The translations under genes and the position numbers were made by a program. Below, piece by piece: positions 21,917 through 32,030 of a DNA stretch of 64,000 nucleotides; position 1 is the first letter of the stretch, and every line of letters starts with the position of its first letter. This DNA is from Dermacentor variabilis (taxonomy: Eukaryota > Arthropoda > Arachnida > Ixodida > Ixodidae), in contig NC_134576.1 in the NCBI RefSeq assembly GCF_050947875.1, forward strand, positions 53,010,255-53,074,254, read 5' to 3'. Under the pieces are notes generated by a model. The model made no database searches, was not told where the DNA came from, and saw nothing but the letters and a program-made list of their open reading frames with translations.

Positions 21917-24129
21917 TCTGGAAGAAATGTGATCCAGAAGTACATGTTGCTGGGCTGGTCAGTTGATATTGCTGAGCAGACCATAAATATTGTCGCTTTG
22001 GCGCAAACAAGGAAGGACAATTTTTGAAGAGAACAAGAAGCCAAATTTCGACTGTTTATTCTTTATTGTTCAACATGCAATATATACATGTTGGCGAATG
22101 CGCGACATGCAAAACAGCTTCAATCGCGCAACACTCCAATAAACACGCCACACACGCCAGCTATAAAAAGACCTGCTTTCAGCATGCAAAAGTAAAACTG
22201 ATGTGTTTTTAATACAACACGAACCTTTTTAATATGAAACGCCTCTAACAACTCGCGTGCCGTGGGGTCCCTGCTTTTTCCAAGAATCCGTGTCTTGTCC
22301 AGTCGTAGCTCACACGGAAGTGAATTGCAGTGCTTAGGCATATGGGGCTCCGTCTTTGCCTTTCAGTACAGCTCATGTGCCCACGCACGCTCATTTACGC
22401 ATCACCCAGTCTGGCGGACATATCTCTTAGCTCAAAACAGCGGAAACTCATACACGAATCTAGTAGCAGATTTTGTGTACGTCTTCGCGTGTACTTTAAA
22501 ACAGCCACGTTTCTTGCTCCTACTTCAGGAGAACGAAAATAAATAAGAGAATAAATAGGCTACGGGGCTATGCACCGCAATCGCGCACTGCCTGCACAAT
22601 CAGCGGTGTGGGCTCGTAGAGGTAGGCGATAGCACGGAGAATACCGGCAAACCTGCACAGTGTGCATTTAGCAAGCGCTCTGCTACACACAATCGTACGA
22701 GCTAAGGGATTTACGGCATGTACTCGGCAGCTAGTAGATACGGTGCACAAAGAAGCGCCACCGGTTTTCACTCATATGATCGCTGCACAAACACGCACAT
22801 GTGCGCACCACAGTAAACGTTAGCGAGACCCCACATCTTAAGGCTGCGATTAGGTGGCGAAGGTTATCTCACGTCGCACTGTCCGTAACTTTCCTTGTAG
22901 TGGATGGAGCTTCGGCGAACATATCGAATGCTCACAGCAATCCAATTAACAGGTCTCAAAGACTTCGTAAAGTCCCTCATCATTTGAAATTATGATTTGA
23001 AGTACTCTCGCTTCACTTAAGCACTCGACTTGCTTCAGAAACGACAAAGCTGCAACAAACACCGTGATCGTGCAAAATGTTTCTGAATAGCCAACTATTG
23101 CACCATGTTGTACTGAGGCCTTTGATAAGTCATATCAGCGCGTCTGCTCACTAAGAACGCATGCACACTCATAGAACGTGCAATGTTCGTGCAAAATCAT
23201 TTAACGTAGAGTCTGGCTCTATCGGGACCTCCTCGAGGTGCCGATACAGCCAATGACTATGGGACCTCCTTCTGTATATTGCTGTTCTTTTACAAGCTGT
23301 AATCTGTAATGAATAAATCAATTTCAATTTAAATTGTGGCGTCAAATCTGTTAGAGACATCAGCAACGGTAGAAGAATGCGCCGTTGCTGGTAATGGCTG
23401 CTGCTTGGTCACGCGCTCCGGAATCCTGCGCTCCTCCGCGCGGGTTTGACATTCGGCGCCCTGTGCAGCGCCAAGGCGTGGCTACTCCGAACAGAAAAAC
23501 AGCGCGGAACACACTGCGCAGGATGTGTGGAATCTGACAGCAGAAATAAGTCTACTCAAATTGTCGCTCGGGCTGGCAGCCGGGTTGGTCAGGGCTGAGT
23601 TATTCTTTTGGCTATTTGGTTCGTGTCAGATATGGCCGTATTTTACAACCGCACTGCCCCCTGTATTAAGGTCTCGTGTAAAATGGCTTTTGCTTATTTT
23701 ACTTATTTTCGTGGGGCACTTATATTGAGCTGGAGCGGGGGGAGGGGGGGGGGGCAAATGGCATTTCAGCTGTTAAAACGCTCATACCGACTAACTTATG
23801 TTTACAATGTAGGTGTCGTTGACAGCTTTGCTGTCCAACCACTTTCAGAGCATGGATATGAAGCCAATTTTTCAAAAAGAAGCCATTGAGTTTACACACA
23901 ACGTTCTAAAAACCACTAAAGGACGAGTGGGCAAATTCCATAAGTTTATTATTCATATAGGTATAGAGGCCTTTCTCGTAAAGCAAATATTTGTTTCTAA
24001 TTTAAGTGATGGTAGGGACGCCGCATTAAAATGAGGAATCTAGCACTAAATAATGCCTAAGGGCAGGTAAATGTGCCAGTGACGAAACTTTATCGGTGTA
24101 AAAAATAGCAGTGAATTCTAATATGTTAG
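21917..24129. other. Unassigned intergenic DNA
   Basis: No gene supported. A small inverted repeat CAACATG/CATGTTG occurs at 22070-22093. At 23290-23335 the string TGTAATGAATAAATCAATTT resembles the 3' end of a LINE copy. A G-rich tract lies at 23733-23755. Confidence 0.4.
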
Positions 24130-24558
24130 ATGACTTCATTGTGCCGCGTACACTTTAAAAAAAATGGCTGTGGCTTAGCTAAGGTTAAGCCCAGGATGCG
24201 AAGCATACTAGCCTTTATTTTAGTTGTTGAACCACTGTTTAGCCTGGTAAACTGCTGTTGCTTGGCTATATTTGGTTCGGCTAGACGAAGAAACAACTCA
24301 TGCGTTCCTCTGCTTCGCCTTCAAGAGTGGAACGCGACAGCGTTCCCGTCGACCCGCCAAGGGGTGTAAGACAATGGGATACGGCGCAGCGACTACGCGC
24401 CCCGCATTGGACGCGGTGACCGTCGAGCAACGCAGCGTTCGGCGCGGCAACGAAATGTGCGCCTGAGCAAGCGACGCACGCCTGAGCCTTAGAAACAGCT
24501 CGTTTCTAAGGCAACACCGCATTCACTAGAGGCGCTTTTGTACCGCTTTGAAGCATCG

Positions 24559-24632
24559 TACTCGTGGCTCAGTGGTAGCGTCTCCGTCTCACACTCCGGA
24601 GACTCTGGTTCGATTCCCACCCAGCCCATCTT
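24559..24632 (+). mobile_element. tRNA-like Pol III promoter segment (SINE-like)
   Basis: A-box-like GTGGCTCAGTGGTAGCG and B-box GGTTCGATTCC are correctly ordered and spaced, with an anticodon-stem-like GTCTCCG/CGGAGAC pair. The anticodon loop is too long and the acceptor stem does not close, so this is not a functional tRNA. It lies inside a longer repeat and probably marks a SINE head. Confidence 0.5.
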
Positions 24633-24680
24633 GCAAGAGTTGAGCCAAAGCCACCTAGAAAAAAGCGCAGCTGTACCGCC

Positions 24681-24846
24681 GCGACGCCGCGAGCGACGGC
24701 GCGAGTTGGAGCCCAGTTTCTCCTCTGTCGTGACGTCACGGTGTAACGTGGTCAGCCTTGAAGGCGACGCCGCGAGCGACGGCGCGAGTTGGAGCCTCGT
24801 TTCTCCTCTGTCGTGACGTCACGGTGTCACGTGGTATTGAAGGTGA
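24681..24846. repeat. 83-bp tandem duplication
   Basis: Two copies of a unit that starts GCGACGCCGCGAGCGACGGC and contains TCGTGACGTCACGGTGT. The second begins at 24764. A palindromic TGACGTCA (CRE-like) lies in each copy. Confidence 0.8.
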
Positions 24847-24888
24847 ACGTGAATTGGGAGTAAACCGCCCTGGGTTTTCGTTTATTAC

Positions 24889-25007
24889 GTACACGATCGT
24901 TCGCTTCCAATTTGAACACGGCTCCGAGCGGCCGGCGAGGCCGGCGCTCCGCGGAGCGCCGGCCTCGCCCGGAGCCGTGTTCAAATTGGAAGTGGACGAC
25001 CGTGTAC
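24889..25007. mobile_element. Foldback miniature transposon with empty site in window
   Basis: Nearly the whole segment is one hairpin. CACGATCGT and CTTCCAATTTGAACACGGCT face AGCCGTGTTCAAATTGGAAG and GACCGTG, around a GC core (24918-24975). It is bounded by GTAC on both sides (24889-24892 and 25004-25007), which can be read as a TA or a GTAC duplication. The related repeat copy near 33290 reads TACGTACCTGTAG without the insertion, giving the unoccupied site. No coding capacity. Confidence 0.75.
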
Positions 25008-25351
25008 CTGTCGAGGTAAAAATTTACTCCCATGCTGACTAAGGTTATTTCTGTAGAAACGGGAGTAATGTTACAATCTGTGTGAAGGTATTTAGCGTCG
25101 GTAGTAGTACTATTTCTTTACTTCCTTCAGGAAGTTCTTGCGGCCATTCCCGCGATGTTTGAATCCCACCGATGGCAACGGTTGTGGTCGCACCGATGGT
25201 ACGACCTGTTGGGAACTCGGCGCTGACGCCCGTTGTTGCACCTGGGTCGCAAGCCCCAAGGGTAACGTTGGCCTGGCGGCCTGGGGTACAACTGGAAGCA
25301 TCCGAAGGTCCCGGCAAAGCATGAGTCGACCGGTAACAACAAAACAACTTG

Positions 25352-25357
25352 TTTATT
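25352..25357 (-). terminator. Poly(A) signal in the 3' LTR
   Basis: AATAAA on the minus strand in the 3' LTR; probable 3'-end processing signal of the genomic RNA. The 5' LTR copy is at 31425-31430. Confidence 0.6.
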
Positions 25358-25538
25358 TTAACATCGCAAAGAGTTGGCGGTCAGGTTGACCGGAGTAGAG
25401 AGACGGGAGTGCACTTTACTCAACAGAAGAAATCGGAGCCCTCCTTTTTCGTCCGGGGGCAGCTGTTTTTATACTCTCGCAGTTGAGGGCAAGAAGGAAC
25501 CCCTCAATAGACGAGCACGTGATTGTACAATGAGATAA

Positions 25539-25797
25539 GGTGACGCATACTGTCGTAGCGCCGCCGGTCGGGCACAAAGACTGGGAGGAGAAGGTAACTC
25601 CTACTGTCGTATCGCCTCCGGTCGGGCACAATGGCTGGGAGGAGAAGGTAACTCCTACTGTCGTAGCGCCTCCGGTCGGGCACAATGGCTGGGAGGAGAA
25701 GGTGACTTCTACTGTCGTATCGCCTCCGGTCGGGCACAATGGCTGGGAGGAGAAGGTGACTTCTACTGTCGTATCGCCTCCGGTCGGGCACAATGGC
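25539..25797. repeat. 54-bp minisatellite inside the LTR
   Basis: About five units of CTGTCGTATCGCCTCCGGTC followed by GGGCACAATGGCTGGGAGGA and GAAGGTGACTTCTA variants. The unit length is a multiple of three and lacks stops in several frames, so long spurious frames cross it on both strands. It lies upstream of the TATA box and may act as a repeated enhancer-like array. Confidence 0.85.
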
Positions 25798-26437
25798 ACA
25801 TACACTCACACACGCACATGAAGACACGTGGCATCGGAACATGCCTGGACGCGCTTGGCGGGGAGCGTAGCGGCGACGCCGAACGGGCCAAAATGTCTGC
25901 CGCTTTGTTGCAGTCGCGCCGGCTAAACCGCGCGTCGTAGGCGAAACGTAACAGACCGCCCCGCCGGGGGAAGGAGATCCCGATGGACAGGGGACTGCAT
26001 CCGCTGTCCGGAGGGATGTCGCTCGATGATGCTCATAACCAAAGTCGGGCGTCCCTGGACGTTTCTTGAGCGCAGCGCACAGAGAAGGCCTCGTTCTCTC
26101 GTTCAGGTTCGCACGGGACACTGCAAAGTGACTTCGGGAGAGTTCACATTTTTGTCCTCGTTCCCGGCAAGCGTTAGAACTACGCTGAAACTCAACCGCT
26201 CAGTCAGCAAGCACGGCACAACCCTCAGTAAGCCCTGCCAGGCTCTTTCCCCTTTTTATACCACTGCCTAGTTCCTTACAGTAGTCTAGCATCACTCAGA
26301 ACGCGTCCACAAATTGGAAAATTGCACTAGAAAGCATATCATCACTTTGAAACACTAAACAAAAGCAATATGTTAAAAAAATCCTGCCTCAGGAAGAAAA
26401 ACATCAGTAACAAACAATTTTGAGGCTGATTCCTACG

Positions 26438-29400
26438 TTAGGGGCTTCGACTTAAGCCATCGGCGTTACCGTTGAGACTCCCCTTTTTGTAACGCACCTC
26501 AAAGGAATATTGTTGCAAAGCGAGGCTCCCGCGCAGGAGGCGGCCATTTTTGGGAGAGATGGTCTGCAGCCATTGGAGAGGGCAGTGATCCGTCTCAATG
26601 ATAAACCTCGAGCCGGCTAGATAGCATGACAATTTCTGAACGGCCCACACGAGACATGCACACTCTTTCTCGGTGGCGCTATACGCCTGCTCACGACTGG
26701 TCAGCTTACGACTAGCATACAGGACGGGGTGTTCTACTTCTCCATTTTCCCGTTGGCACAGTACAACGCCCATGCCTCGCTCACTAGCATCGCACTGAAC
26801 AACGAACCCTTTTGTATAGTCTGGCGATCGTAGCACAGGCTGGCTTATTAGGGCACTCTTTAGGGCGCTAAAAGCTCTTTCCTTTGTCTCGTCCCAGACG
26901 ACTGTTTGAGGCGCTGTCTTTCTTAGAGCATCCGTCAGGGGAGCCGCGATATCAGAGTACCTGGGGATGTACCTCTGATAGTAGCCGGCGACACCTAAGA
27001 ACGACCGAATATCGGTCTTCGTGCGCGGTTGCGGGAAGTCTCGCACAGCGGCCACCTTTATTTCAGAGGGGCGGCGACGACCCTGACCAATCACGTGACC
27101 GAGGTAGACAACCTCGGCCTGTGCTAACTGGCACTTAGGAGCCTTGACTGTCAAGCCCGCTTCGCGCAGGCGGGTTAGCACTGCCCGCAAGTGTGCCATA
27201 TGCTCAGACCAGGATGCGGAGAATATCGCTACGTCGTCTAGATACGGTAAAGCGAATTCTTGCTGTCCCCGCAACACTTTATCCATGAGGCTTGAAAAAC
27301 AGTATGGCGCGTTCTTCAAACCAAAACTCAACACTTTAGGACGGAATGTTCCCATTGGTGAAATGAACGCCGCATACCTACCAGCCTCTTCTGTAAGTGG
27401 AACCTGCCAATAACCCCTGACAAGATCTAGGGTGGAAATAAACTGAGCGCTACTAACTTTCTCAAGGCGCTCCTCGATGTTAGGGATCGGATAAATTTGA
27501 TCCTTAGTGATGGAATTAAGCCTGCGGTAGTCGACGCAAGGACGAGGTTCCTTGCCCGGTACCTCAACTAAAATCAAAGGGGAGGTATAATCACTCTCAC
27601 CTGCCTCAATAACACCGAGCTGTAGCATTTTCTTTACCTCAGCCTCCATAATCTCGCTCTGGCGGGGTGACACCCGATACGCCTTGGATCGTACTGGCTC
27701 TGGGGAGGTAAGTTCTATATCATGAGTAAGTACAGAAGTCCTACCAGGCCTCTCAGAGAACAGACCTTGAAACTCTTGTAATAGCTGGTGTAGTTCGGTT
27801 TTCTGCTCAGGCGAAAGCGGTGCTTTACTGATAAGGTCACTAATGACTTGACCGGTGTCTTCCCTGTTCGTCACTGAGCCTAGTCCCGGAAGCTCGAGCG
27901 GAAGCTCTTCAGGAACGTTTACCATCATGCACACCACTGCTTCCCTTTGTCTATAAGGTTTGAGCAGATTACAGTGGTAAACTTGCTGTGCTTTCCGCTT
28001 TCCTGGCAGACTTACCACGTAGTTAATGTCCGACAGTTTCTGAACAATTCGTGCTGGGCCCTCCCACTGCACGTCTAGTTTGTTGTTTAGCGATGTGCGC
28101 AATATCATGACCTCATCGCCCACCTCAAAACGACGGGCCCTGGCTGTCCGATCATAATAAACCTTGGCCCTCTGCTGGGCCTTTGCCATTGCTTCACCTG
28201 ACAACTCCTGTGCCCTTCTTAAGCGTTCGAGGAGCTTAAGCACGTACTCCACCACGACTGGGTCGTCGCCCCTGCCTTCCCACGATTCTCGAAGCATGCG
28301 AAGCGGAGACCGAAGCGAGCGACCGTACACCAGTTCAGCTGGCGAAAACCCCGTAGCCGCATGCGGCGCGGTCCTTAATGCAAACATCACCCCAGGCAGA
28401 CACAGCTCCCAGTCAGTTCGATGTTCAAAACACAATGCTCTCAACACGCGCTTCATGACGGAGTGGAGCTTCTCAACGGAATTCGACTGTGGGTGGTACA
28501 TTGAGCTGTGTAGCAGCTTTACCCCACACCTTTCGAGAAAAGTTGTCGTCAAAGCGCCAGTAAACACTGTGCCCTGATCTGATTGGATTTCCGCAGGAAA
28601 ACCAACTCGCGCAAATATGCACAGTAGTGCATTGACTATCTCAACTGAGCTGAGTTCTTTAAGCGGCACTGCTTCAGGGAACTTTGTCGCTGGGCAGATC
28701 ACAGTCAAAATGTGTCTGTACCCCGTGGCTGCTACCGGCAGAGGTCCCACTGTATCAATAACGAGCCGTCTAAAAGGCTCCGTAATGATAGGTATCAATC
28801 TCAACGGCGCCCTCGATTTGTCCCCTGGTTTGCCCACCCGCTGACAGGTGTCACATGTCCTCACGAAATGGTCTGCGTCCCGAAAACACCCTGGCCAATA
28901 GTACTCTTGCAAGAGACGGTCCTTAGTTTTCTTAACTCCTAGGTGTCCGGACCACGAACCCCCATGCGTCAAGCGCAACAGATCCTGACGATAGCATTGA
29001 GGAACGATCAGCTGATCGAACTCCACTCCTCTGCGGTCTAGATACTTCCGGTACAGGACTCCACCTCTTTCCACAAAACGCGCATTTTTCCTGGCGATAC
29101 CTTCCTTGACATTGCAGCGTATGTTTTCTAGGCTACCATCCTTCTTTTGCTCGGCTATCAAAGCCGACCGGCTGACTTTTAGCAACCTCTCAAGTCCGTC
29201 TGACGTAGGCGCGATGAGCAAATCTGCAGATAGCTCTTCTAACTTTCCCGCATCGGGATTTTCCTCTCCAGTATCTGGCGCCTTCAACGCTACAGGCTCA
29301 ATTTTATTCAGTTCGTCAGCTTGCTGCACCTCTGACCCTTTCTCATTGTTCGATAACGTCGGCCCCGCAACTACCGCCTTTGCAGCGAGCTCCCGAACCT

Positions 29401-30910
29401 TCGACCTGGTTAAGGCCTGAACGCTAGCCTCACCAAACAAAAGCCCCTTCTCGCGCAGGAGGTGATCGGACCTGTTCGAAAATAGGTACGGGTATTGGGG
29501 GGGCAGCATAGATGACACTGCGGCCTCCGTCTCAAGCGCTCCGAAAGGTCCTTCGATAAGCACTTTTGCTACCGGCAGACACACGCTATGAGCTTCCACG
29601 GCTTGCTTGATCCATGCGCACTCGCCCGTGAACATATGGGGTTCTACGTAAGAGGGGTGAACTACATCCATCGTAGCTGCGGAGTCGCGAAGCACTCGGC
29701 ACTCTTTCCCGTTCACGAGGAGGTCTCGCATGTAAGGCTCGAGAAGCTTCATGTTCTCGTCAGTGCTGCATAATGAAAAAAACACAACTTTTGGTGTTGT
29801 TTCCGGACACTGCGCCGAAAAGTGACCCGGCTTCTGGCACGTATAACAAACGCGCGCTCGCCTCATCTCGAACCGCTTTCTGCGTTTGGCTGCCGCCGTC
29901 TCTTTACGTTTGGTCGGACTGCTTTCACTCGCATCCTCACTACGCGTGTCCCCCTTTAATCTCATGGGCGTGAACCTCGGCCTCTCAAACTTCGAGCCAA
30001 ATTCACCCTTTTGACCGTCCTTAGCTCCGCGAGCCCGACGCGTCACAAACTCCTCGGCTAGCTCAGCGGCTTTAGCCACCGTACAAACGTCTGGCCTATC
30101 CAAGACCCAGTACCGCACGTTCTCCGGTAACCGACTATAAAACTGTTCTAGCCCGAAACACTGCAGAACTTTATCGTGGTCACCAAACGCTTTCTCTTCT
30201 TTGAGCCACTCCTGCATGTTTGACATAAGCCTGTACGCAAACTCTGTATATGACTCACTTTTGCCTTTCTCATTTTCCCGAAACTTCCGACGGAACGCCT
30301 CCGCTGACAGCCGGTACTTTTTTAGCAGACTCGATTTCACTTTGTCGAAATCCTCTCCCTCCTCCCTATCTAAGCGAGCGACTACGTCGGCCGCCTCGCC
30401 GGGTAACAAAGTGAGCAAGCGCTGTGGCCACGTTTCCCGAGAGAACCCCTGCTTCTCGCACGTTCGCTCAAAGTTAACCAGGAACAAACCAATGTCCTCT
30501 CCAAGCTTAAACGGCCGCATCAGGTCAGTCATTTTGAACAATACGCGTTCTCCTGCACCGTGTGCCTGACTTCCATTACGAGCGCGTTCCATCTCTACCT
30601 CGAGACGCTTCATTTCCAAAGCGTGTTCGCGCTCTTCTTTTTCTTTCTGCTCTTTAAGTTCGCGCTCCTGTTTCTCTTTTTGCTCTTTAAGTTCGCGCTC
30701 ATGTTTCTCTTTTTGCTCTTTAAGTTCGCGCTCCTGTCTTTTTGACCTCTCCTCAATAGTCTCAAGGCATTCCGACAGCTCGTCATCCTCAGCCTCTAAC
30801 TCAAGAATAGCCTTTAGCAGTTCTGGTTTTCTGAGTTTGTCCGAGACATCCAGACCCAACTCTCTTGCAAGCTCCAACAATTTCGGTTTGCGCAACGACT
30901 TCAAATCCAT
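26438..30910 (-). CDS. gag-pol: Gag-Pol polyprotein, Gmr1-like Ty3/Gypsy (single frame)
   Basis: 1490 codons without interruption, starting at the ATG complementary to 30908-30910, 315 bp inside the 5' LTR. Residues 1-45 are a SAP-like segment, and about 55-110 form a charged coiled coil with repeated RELKEQKEK units. About 120-300 are retroviral-type capsid. CX2CX4HX4C zinc knuckle (CYTCQKPGHFSAQC) is near 350-366. A protease-like region has DSA near 408. Integrase follows: HHCC zinc finger (H-x-H near 648, C-x2-C near 687) and core with Asp near 718 (IDTVGP), Asp near 778 (SDQGTVF) and Glu near 813. RT has VDYRRLN near 1128 and YLDD near 1226. RNase H has CDAS near 1372 and ETDHCPL near 1440, with the C-terminus at NADGLSR. 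The integrase Asp-Glu spacing looks one residue short of the usual 35. There is no envelope gene and no Gag/Pol frameshift, so protein ratios must be set otherwise. Confidence 0.95.
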   Translation of the reverse strand: MDLKSLRKPKLLELARELGLDVSDKLRKPELLKAILELEAEDDELSECLETIEERSKRQERELKEQKEKHERELKEQKEKQERELKEQKEKEEREHALEMKRLEVEMERARNGSQAHGAGERVLFKMTDLMRPFKLGEDIGLFLVNFERTCEKQGFSRETWPQRLLTLLPGEAADVVARLDREEGEDFDKVKSSLLKKYRLSAEAFRRKFRENEKGKSESYTEFAYRLMSNMQEWLKEEKAFGDHDKVLQCFGLEQFYSRLPENVRYWVLDRPDVCTVAKAAELAEEFVTRRARGAKDGQKGEFGSKFERPRFTPMRLKGDTRSEDASESSPTKRKETAAAKRRKRFEMRRARVCYTCQKPGHFSAQCPETTPKVVFFSLCSTDENMKLLEPYMRDLLVNGKECRVLRDSAATMDVVHPSYVEPHMFTGECAWIKQAVEAHSVCLPVAKVLIEGPFGALETEAAVSSMLPPQYPYLFSNRSDHLLREKGLLFGEASVQALTRSKVRELAAKAVVAGPTLSNNEKGSEVQQADELNKIEPVALKAPDTGEENPDAGKLEELSADLLIAPTSDGLERLLKVSRSALIAEQKKDGSLENIRCNVKEGIARKNARFVERGGVLYRKYLDRRGVEFDQLIVPQCYRQDLLRLTHGGSWSGHLGVKKTKDRLLQEYYWPGCFRDADHFVRTCDTCQRVGKPGDKSRAPLRLIPIITEPFRRLVIDTVGPLPVAATGYRHILTVICPATKFPEAVPLKELSSVEIVNALLCIFARVGFPAEIQSDQGTVFTGALTTTFLERCGVKLLHSSMYHPQSNSVEKLHSVMKRVLRALCFEHRTDWELCLPGVMFALRTAPHAATGFSPAELVYGRSLRSPLRMLRESWEGRGDDPVVVEYVLKLLERLRRAQELSGEAMAKAQQRAKVYYDRTARARRFEVGDEVMILRTSLNNKLDVQWEGPARIVQKLSDINYVVSLPGKRKAQQVYHCNLLKPYRQREAVVCMMVNVPEELPLELPGLGSVTNREDTGQVISDLISKAPLSPEQKTELHQLLQEFQGLFSERPGRTSVLTHDIELTSPEPVRSKAYRVSPRQSEIMEAEVKKMLQLGVIEAGESDYTSPLILVEVPGKEPRPCVDYRRLNSITKDQIYPIPNIEERLEKVSSAQFISTLDLVRGYWQVPLTEEAGRYAAFISPMGTFRPKVLSFGLKNAPYCFSSLMDKVLRGQQEFALPYLDDVAIFSASWSEHMAHLRAVLTRLREAGLTVKAPKCQLAQAEVVYLGHVIGQGRRRPSEIKVAAVRDFPQPRTKTDIRSFLGVAGYYQRYIPRYSDIAAPLTDALRKTAPQTVVWDETKERAFSALKSALISQPVLRSPDYTKGFVVQCDASERGMGVVLCQRENGEVEHPVLYASRKLTSREQAYSATEKECACLVWAVQKLSCYLAGSRFIIETDHCPLQWLQTISPKNGRLLRGSLALQQYSFEVRYKKGSLNGNADGLSRSP

Positions 30911-31538
30911 GGCTGCTCTGAATGCTGCTTTCTCTACTGCCTATTATTGTCTTGCCGCAATCTAACCCGGCAGCAACGACAACCACAATTACCAGCTCTG
31001 TTTCTGACACTAACAAAAGCCTGGCAAAGCTCAGAAGAAGAAAGTCCCGCACTCACCAAACCTCGCAGCCAAGAGTCCAGCGCAGTCGTTCCGCTGCAGG
31101 CAACCAGTCATCACACAGGGCTCGTTGCACTGCTCCCGGATCGTTGTTGAGCTGCTCAGCATACAGTCAACTGCATCTCTTCGCTGCTGGCCTCCGTTGT
31201 CGCGATCTCACCGCTGGCAGACAGTTGTTTGAATCCCACCGATGGCAACGGTTGTTGTGGTCGCACCGATGGTACGACCTGTTGGGAACTCGGCGCTGAC
31301 GCCCGTTGTTGCACCTGGGTCGCAAGCCCCAAGGGTAGCGTTGGCCTGGCGGCCTGGGGTACAACTGGAAGCATCCGAAGGTCCCGGCAAAGCATGAGTC
31401 GACTGGTAACAACAAAACAACTTGTTTATTTTAACATCGCAAAGAGTTGGCGGTCAGGTTGACCGGAGTAGAGAGACGGGAGTGCACTTTACTCAACAGA
31501 AGAAATCGGAGCCCTCCTTTTTCGTCCGGGGGCAGCTG

Positions 31539-31546
31539 TTTTTATA
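31539..31546 (-). promoter_or_regulatory. TATA box in the 5' LTR
   Basis: TATAAAAA on the minus strand within AGTATAAAAACAGC, downstream of the tandem-repeat U3 and about 110 bases before the AATAAA signal. It is the likely core promoter of the retrotransposon at 25156-32026. Confidence 0.65.
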
Positions 31547-31611
31547 CTCTCGCAGTTGAGGGCAAGAAGGAACCCCTCAATAGACGAGCACGTGATTGTA
31601 CAATGAGATAA

Positions 31612-31870
31612 GGTGACGCATACTGTCGTAGCGCCGCCGGTCGGGCACAAAGACTGGGAGGAGAAGGTAACTCCTACTGTCGTATCGCCTCCGGTCGGGC
31701 ACAATGGCTGGGAGGAGAAGGTAACTCCTACTGTCGTAGCGCCTCCGGTCGGGCACAATGGCTGGGAGGAGAAGGTGACTTCTACTGTCGTATCGCCTCC
31801 GGTCGGGCACAATGGCTGGGAGGAGAAGGTGACTTCTACTGTCGTATCGCCTCCGGTCGGGCACAATGGC
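31612..31870. repeat. 54-bp minisatellite, 5' LTR copy
   Basis: Same array as at 25539-25797, with the same unit order and number, located in U3 of the 5' LTR. Confidence 0.85.
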
Positions 31871-32030
31871 ACATACACTCACACACGCACATGAAGACAC
31901 GTGGCATCGGAACATGCCTGGACGCGCTTGGCGGGGAGCGTAGCGGCGACGCCGAACGGGCCAAAATGTCTGCCGCTTTGTTGCAGTCGCGCCGGCTAAA
32001 CCGCGCGTCGTAGGCGAAACGTAACAGCGA

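Larger units (their letters stand above)
24130..25155 (+). repeat. Composite dispersed repeat, left half of the Gypsy insertion target
   Basis: GC-richer block. It contains a tRNA-like segment (24559-24632), an 83-bp tandem duplication (24681-24846) and a foldback insertion (24889-25007), and ends in sequence that is also present at 33285-33440. The segment CTTCGCCTTCAAGAGTGGAA near 24306 recurs, diverged, at 55383-55405. That supports a repetitive origin; I do not see a gene. Confidence 0.6.
25156..25953 (-). repeat. 3' LTR of the INT-first Gypsy element
   Basis: 798 bp, 3 bp shorter than the other LTR because of one missing GTT. The five 54-bp units lie at 25539-25797, the TATA box complement at 25466-25473 and the AATAAA complement at 25352-25357. 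The tandem array appears identical in both LTRs, as expected after reverse transcription from one template. Confidence 0.95.
25156..32026 (-). mobile_element. Full-length Ty3/Gypsy element, INT-before-RT (Gmr1-like) order
   Basis: A 6.87-kb LTR retrotransposon on the minus strand. LTRs at 25156-25953 and 31226-32026 differ by two substitutions and one 3-bp indel. TG...CA ends are present, and GCGA is duplicated at 25152-25155 and 32027-32030. The interior holds a single gag-pol frame. Domain order is capsid, zinc knuckle, protease, integrase, RT, RNase H. Integrase ahead of RT is the Copia-like order, known among Ty3/Gypsy elements in the Gmr1 group. A purine-rich stretch (GGCGGGGCGG on the minus strand, 25955-25964) abuts the 3' LTR as a likely polypurine tract. 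I could not assign a tRNA primer site. Low LTR divergence and an intact frame indicate a recent insertion. Confidence 0.95.
31226..32026 (-). repeat. 5' LTR of the INT-first Gypsy element
   Basis: 801 bp. In sense it begins TGTTACGTTTCGCC. It carries five 54-bp tandem units (31612-31870) in U3, a TATAAAAA box (complement at 31539-31546) and an AATAAA signal (complement at 31425-31430). Confidence 0.95.

Noticed and set aside
24559..24632. Functional tRNA gene
   Set aside because: A and B boxes are present but the anticodon loop is oversized and the acceptor stem does not close; it lies inside a repeat.
24736..25042. Proteins spanning the GC-rich hairpin on both strands
   Set aside because: They arise from the foldback structure at 24889-25007, whose two strands read alike.
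25539..25797. CRISPR-like direct repeats
   Set aside because: Units are contiguous without unique spacers, lie inside an LTR, and the genome is eukaryotic.
25416..26121. Repetitive proteins with 18-residue units across the LTR
   Set aside because: The frames result from the 54-bp minisatellite being a multiple of three; the same occurs at 31489-31915 and no element of this class encodes such a protein there.
26884..30745. Plus-strand open frames opposite the gag-pol gene
   Set aside because: They mirror the minus-strand 1490-codon frame and have no motif of their own.
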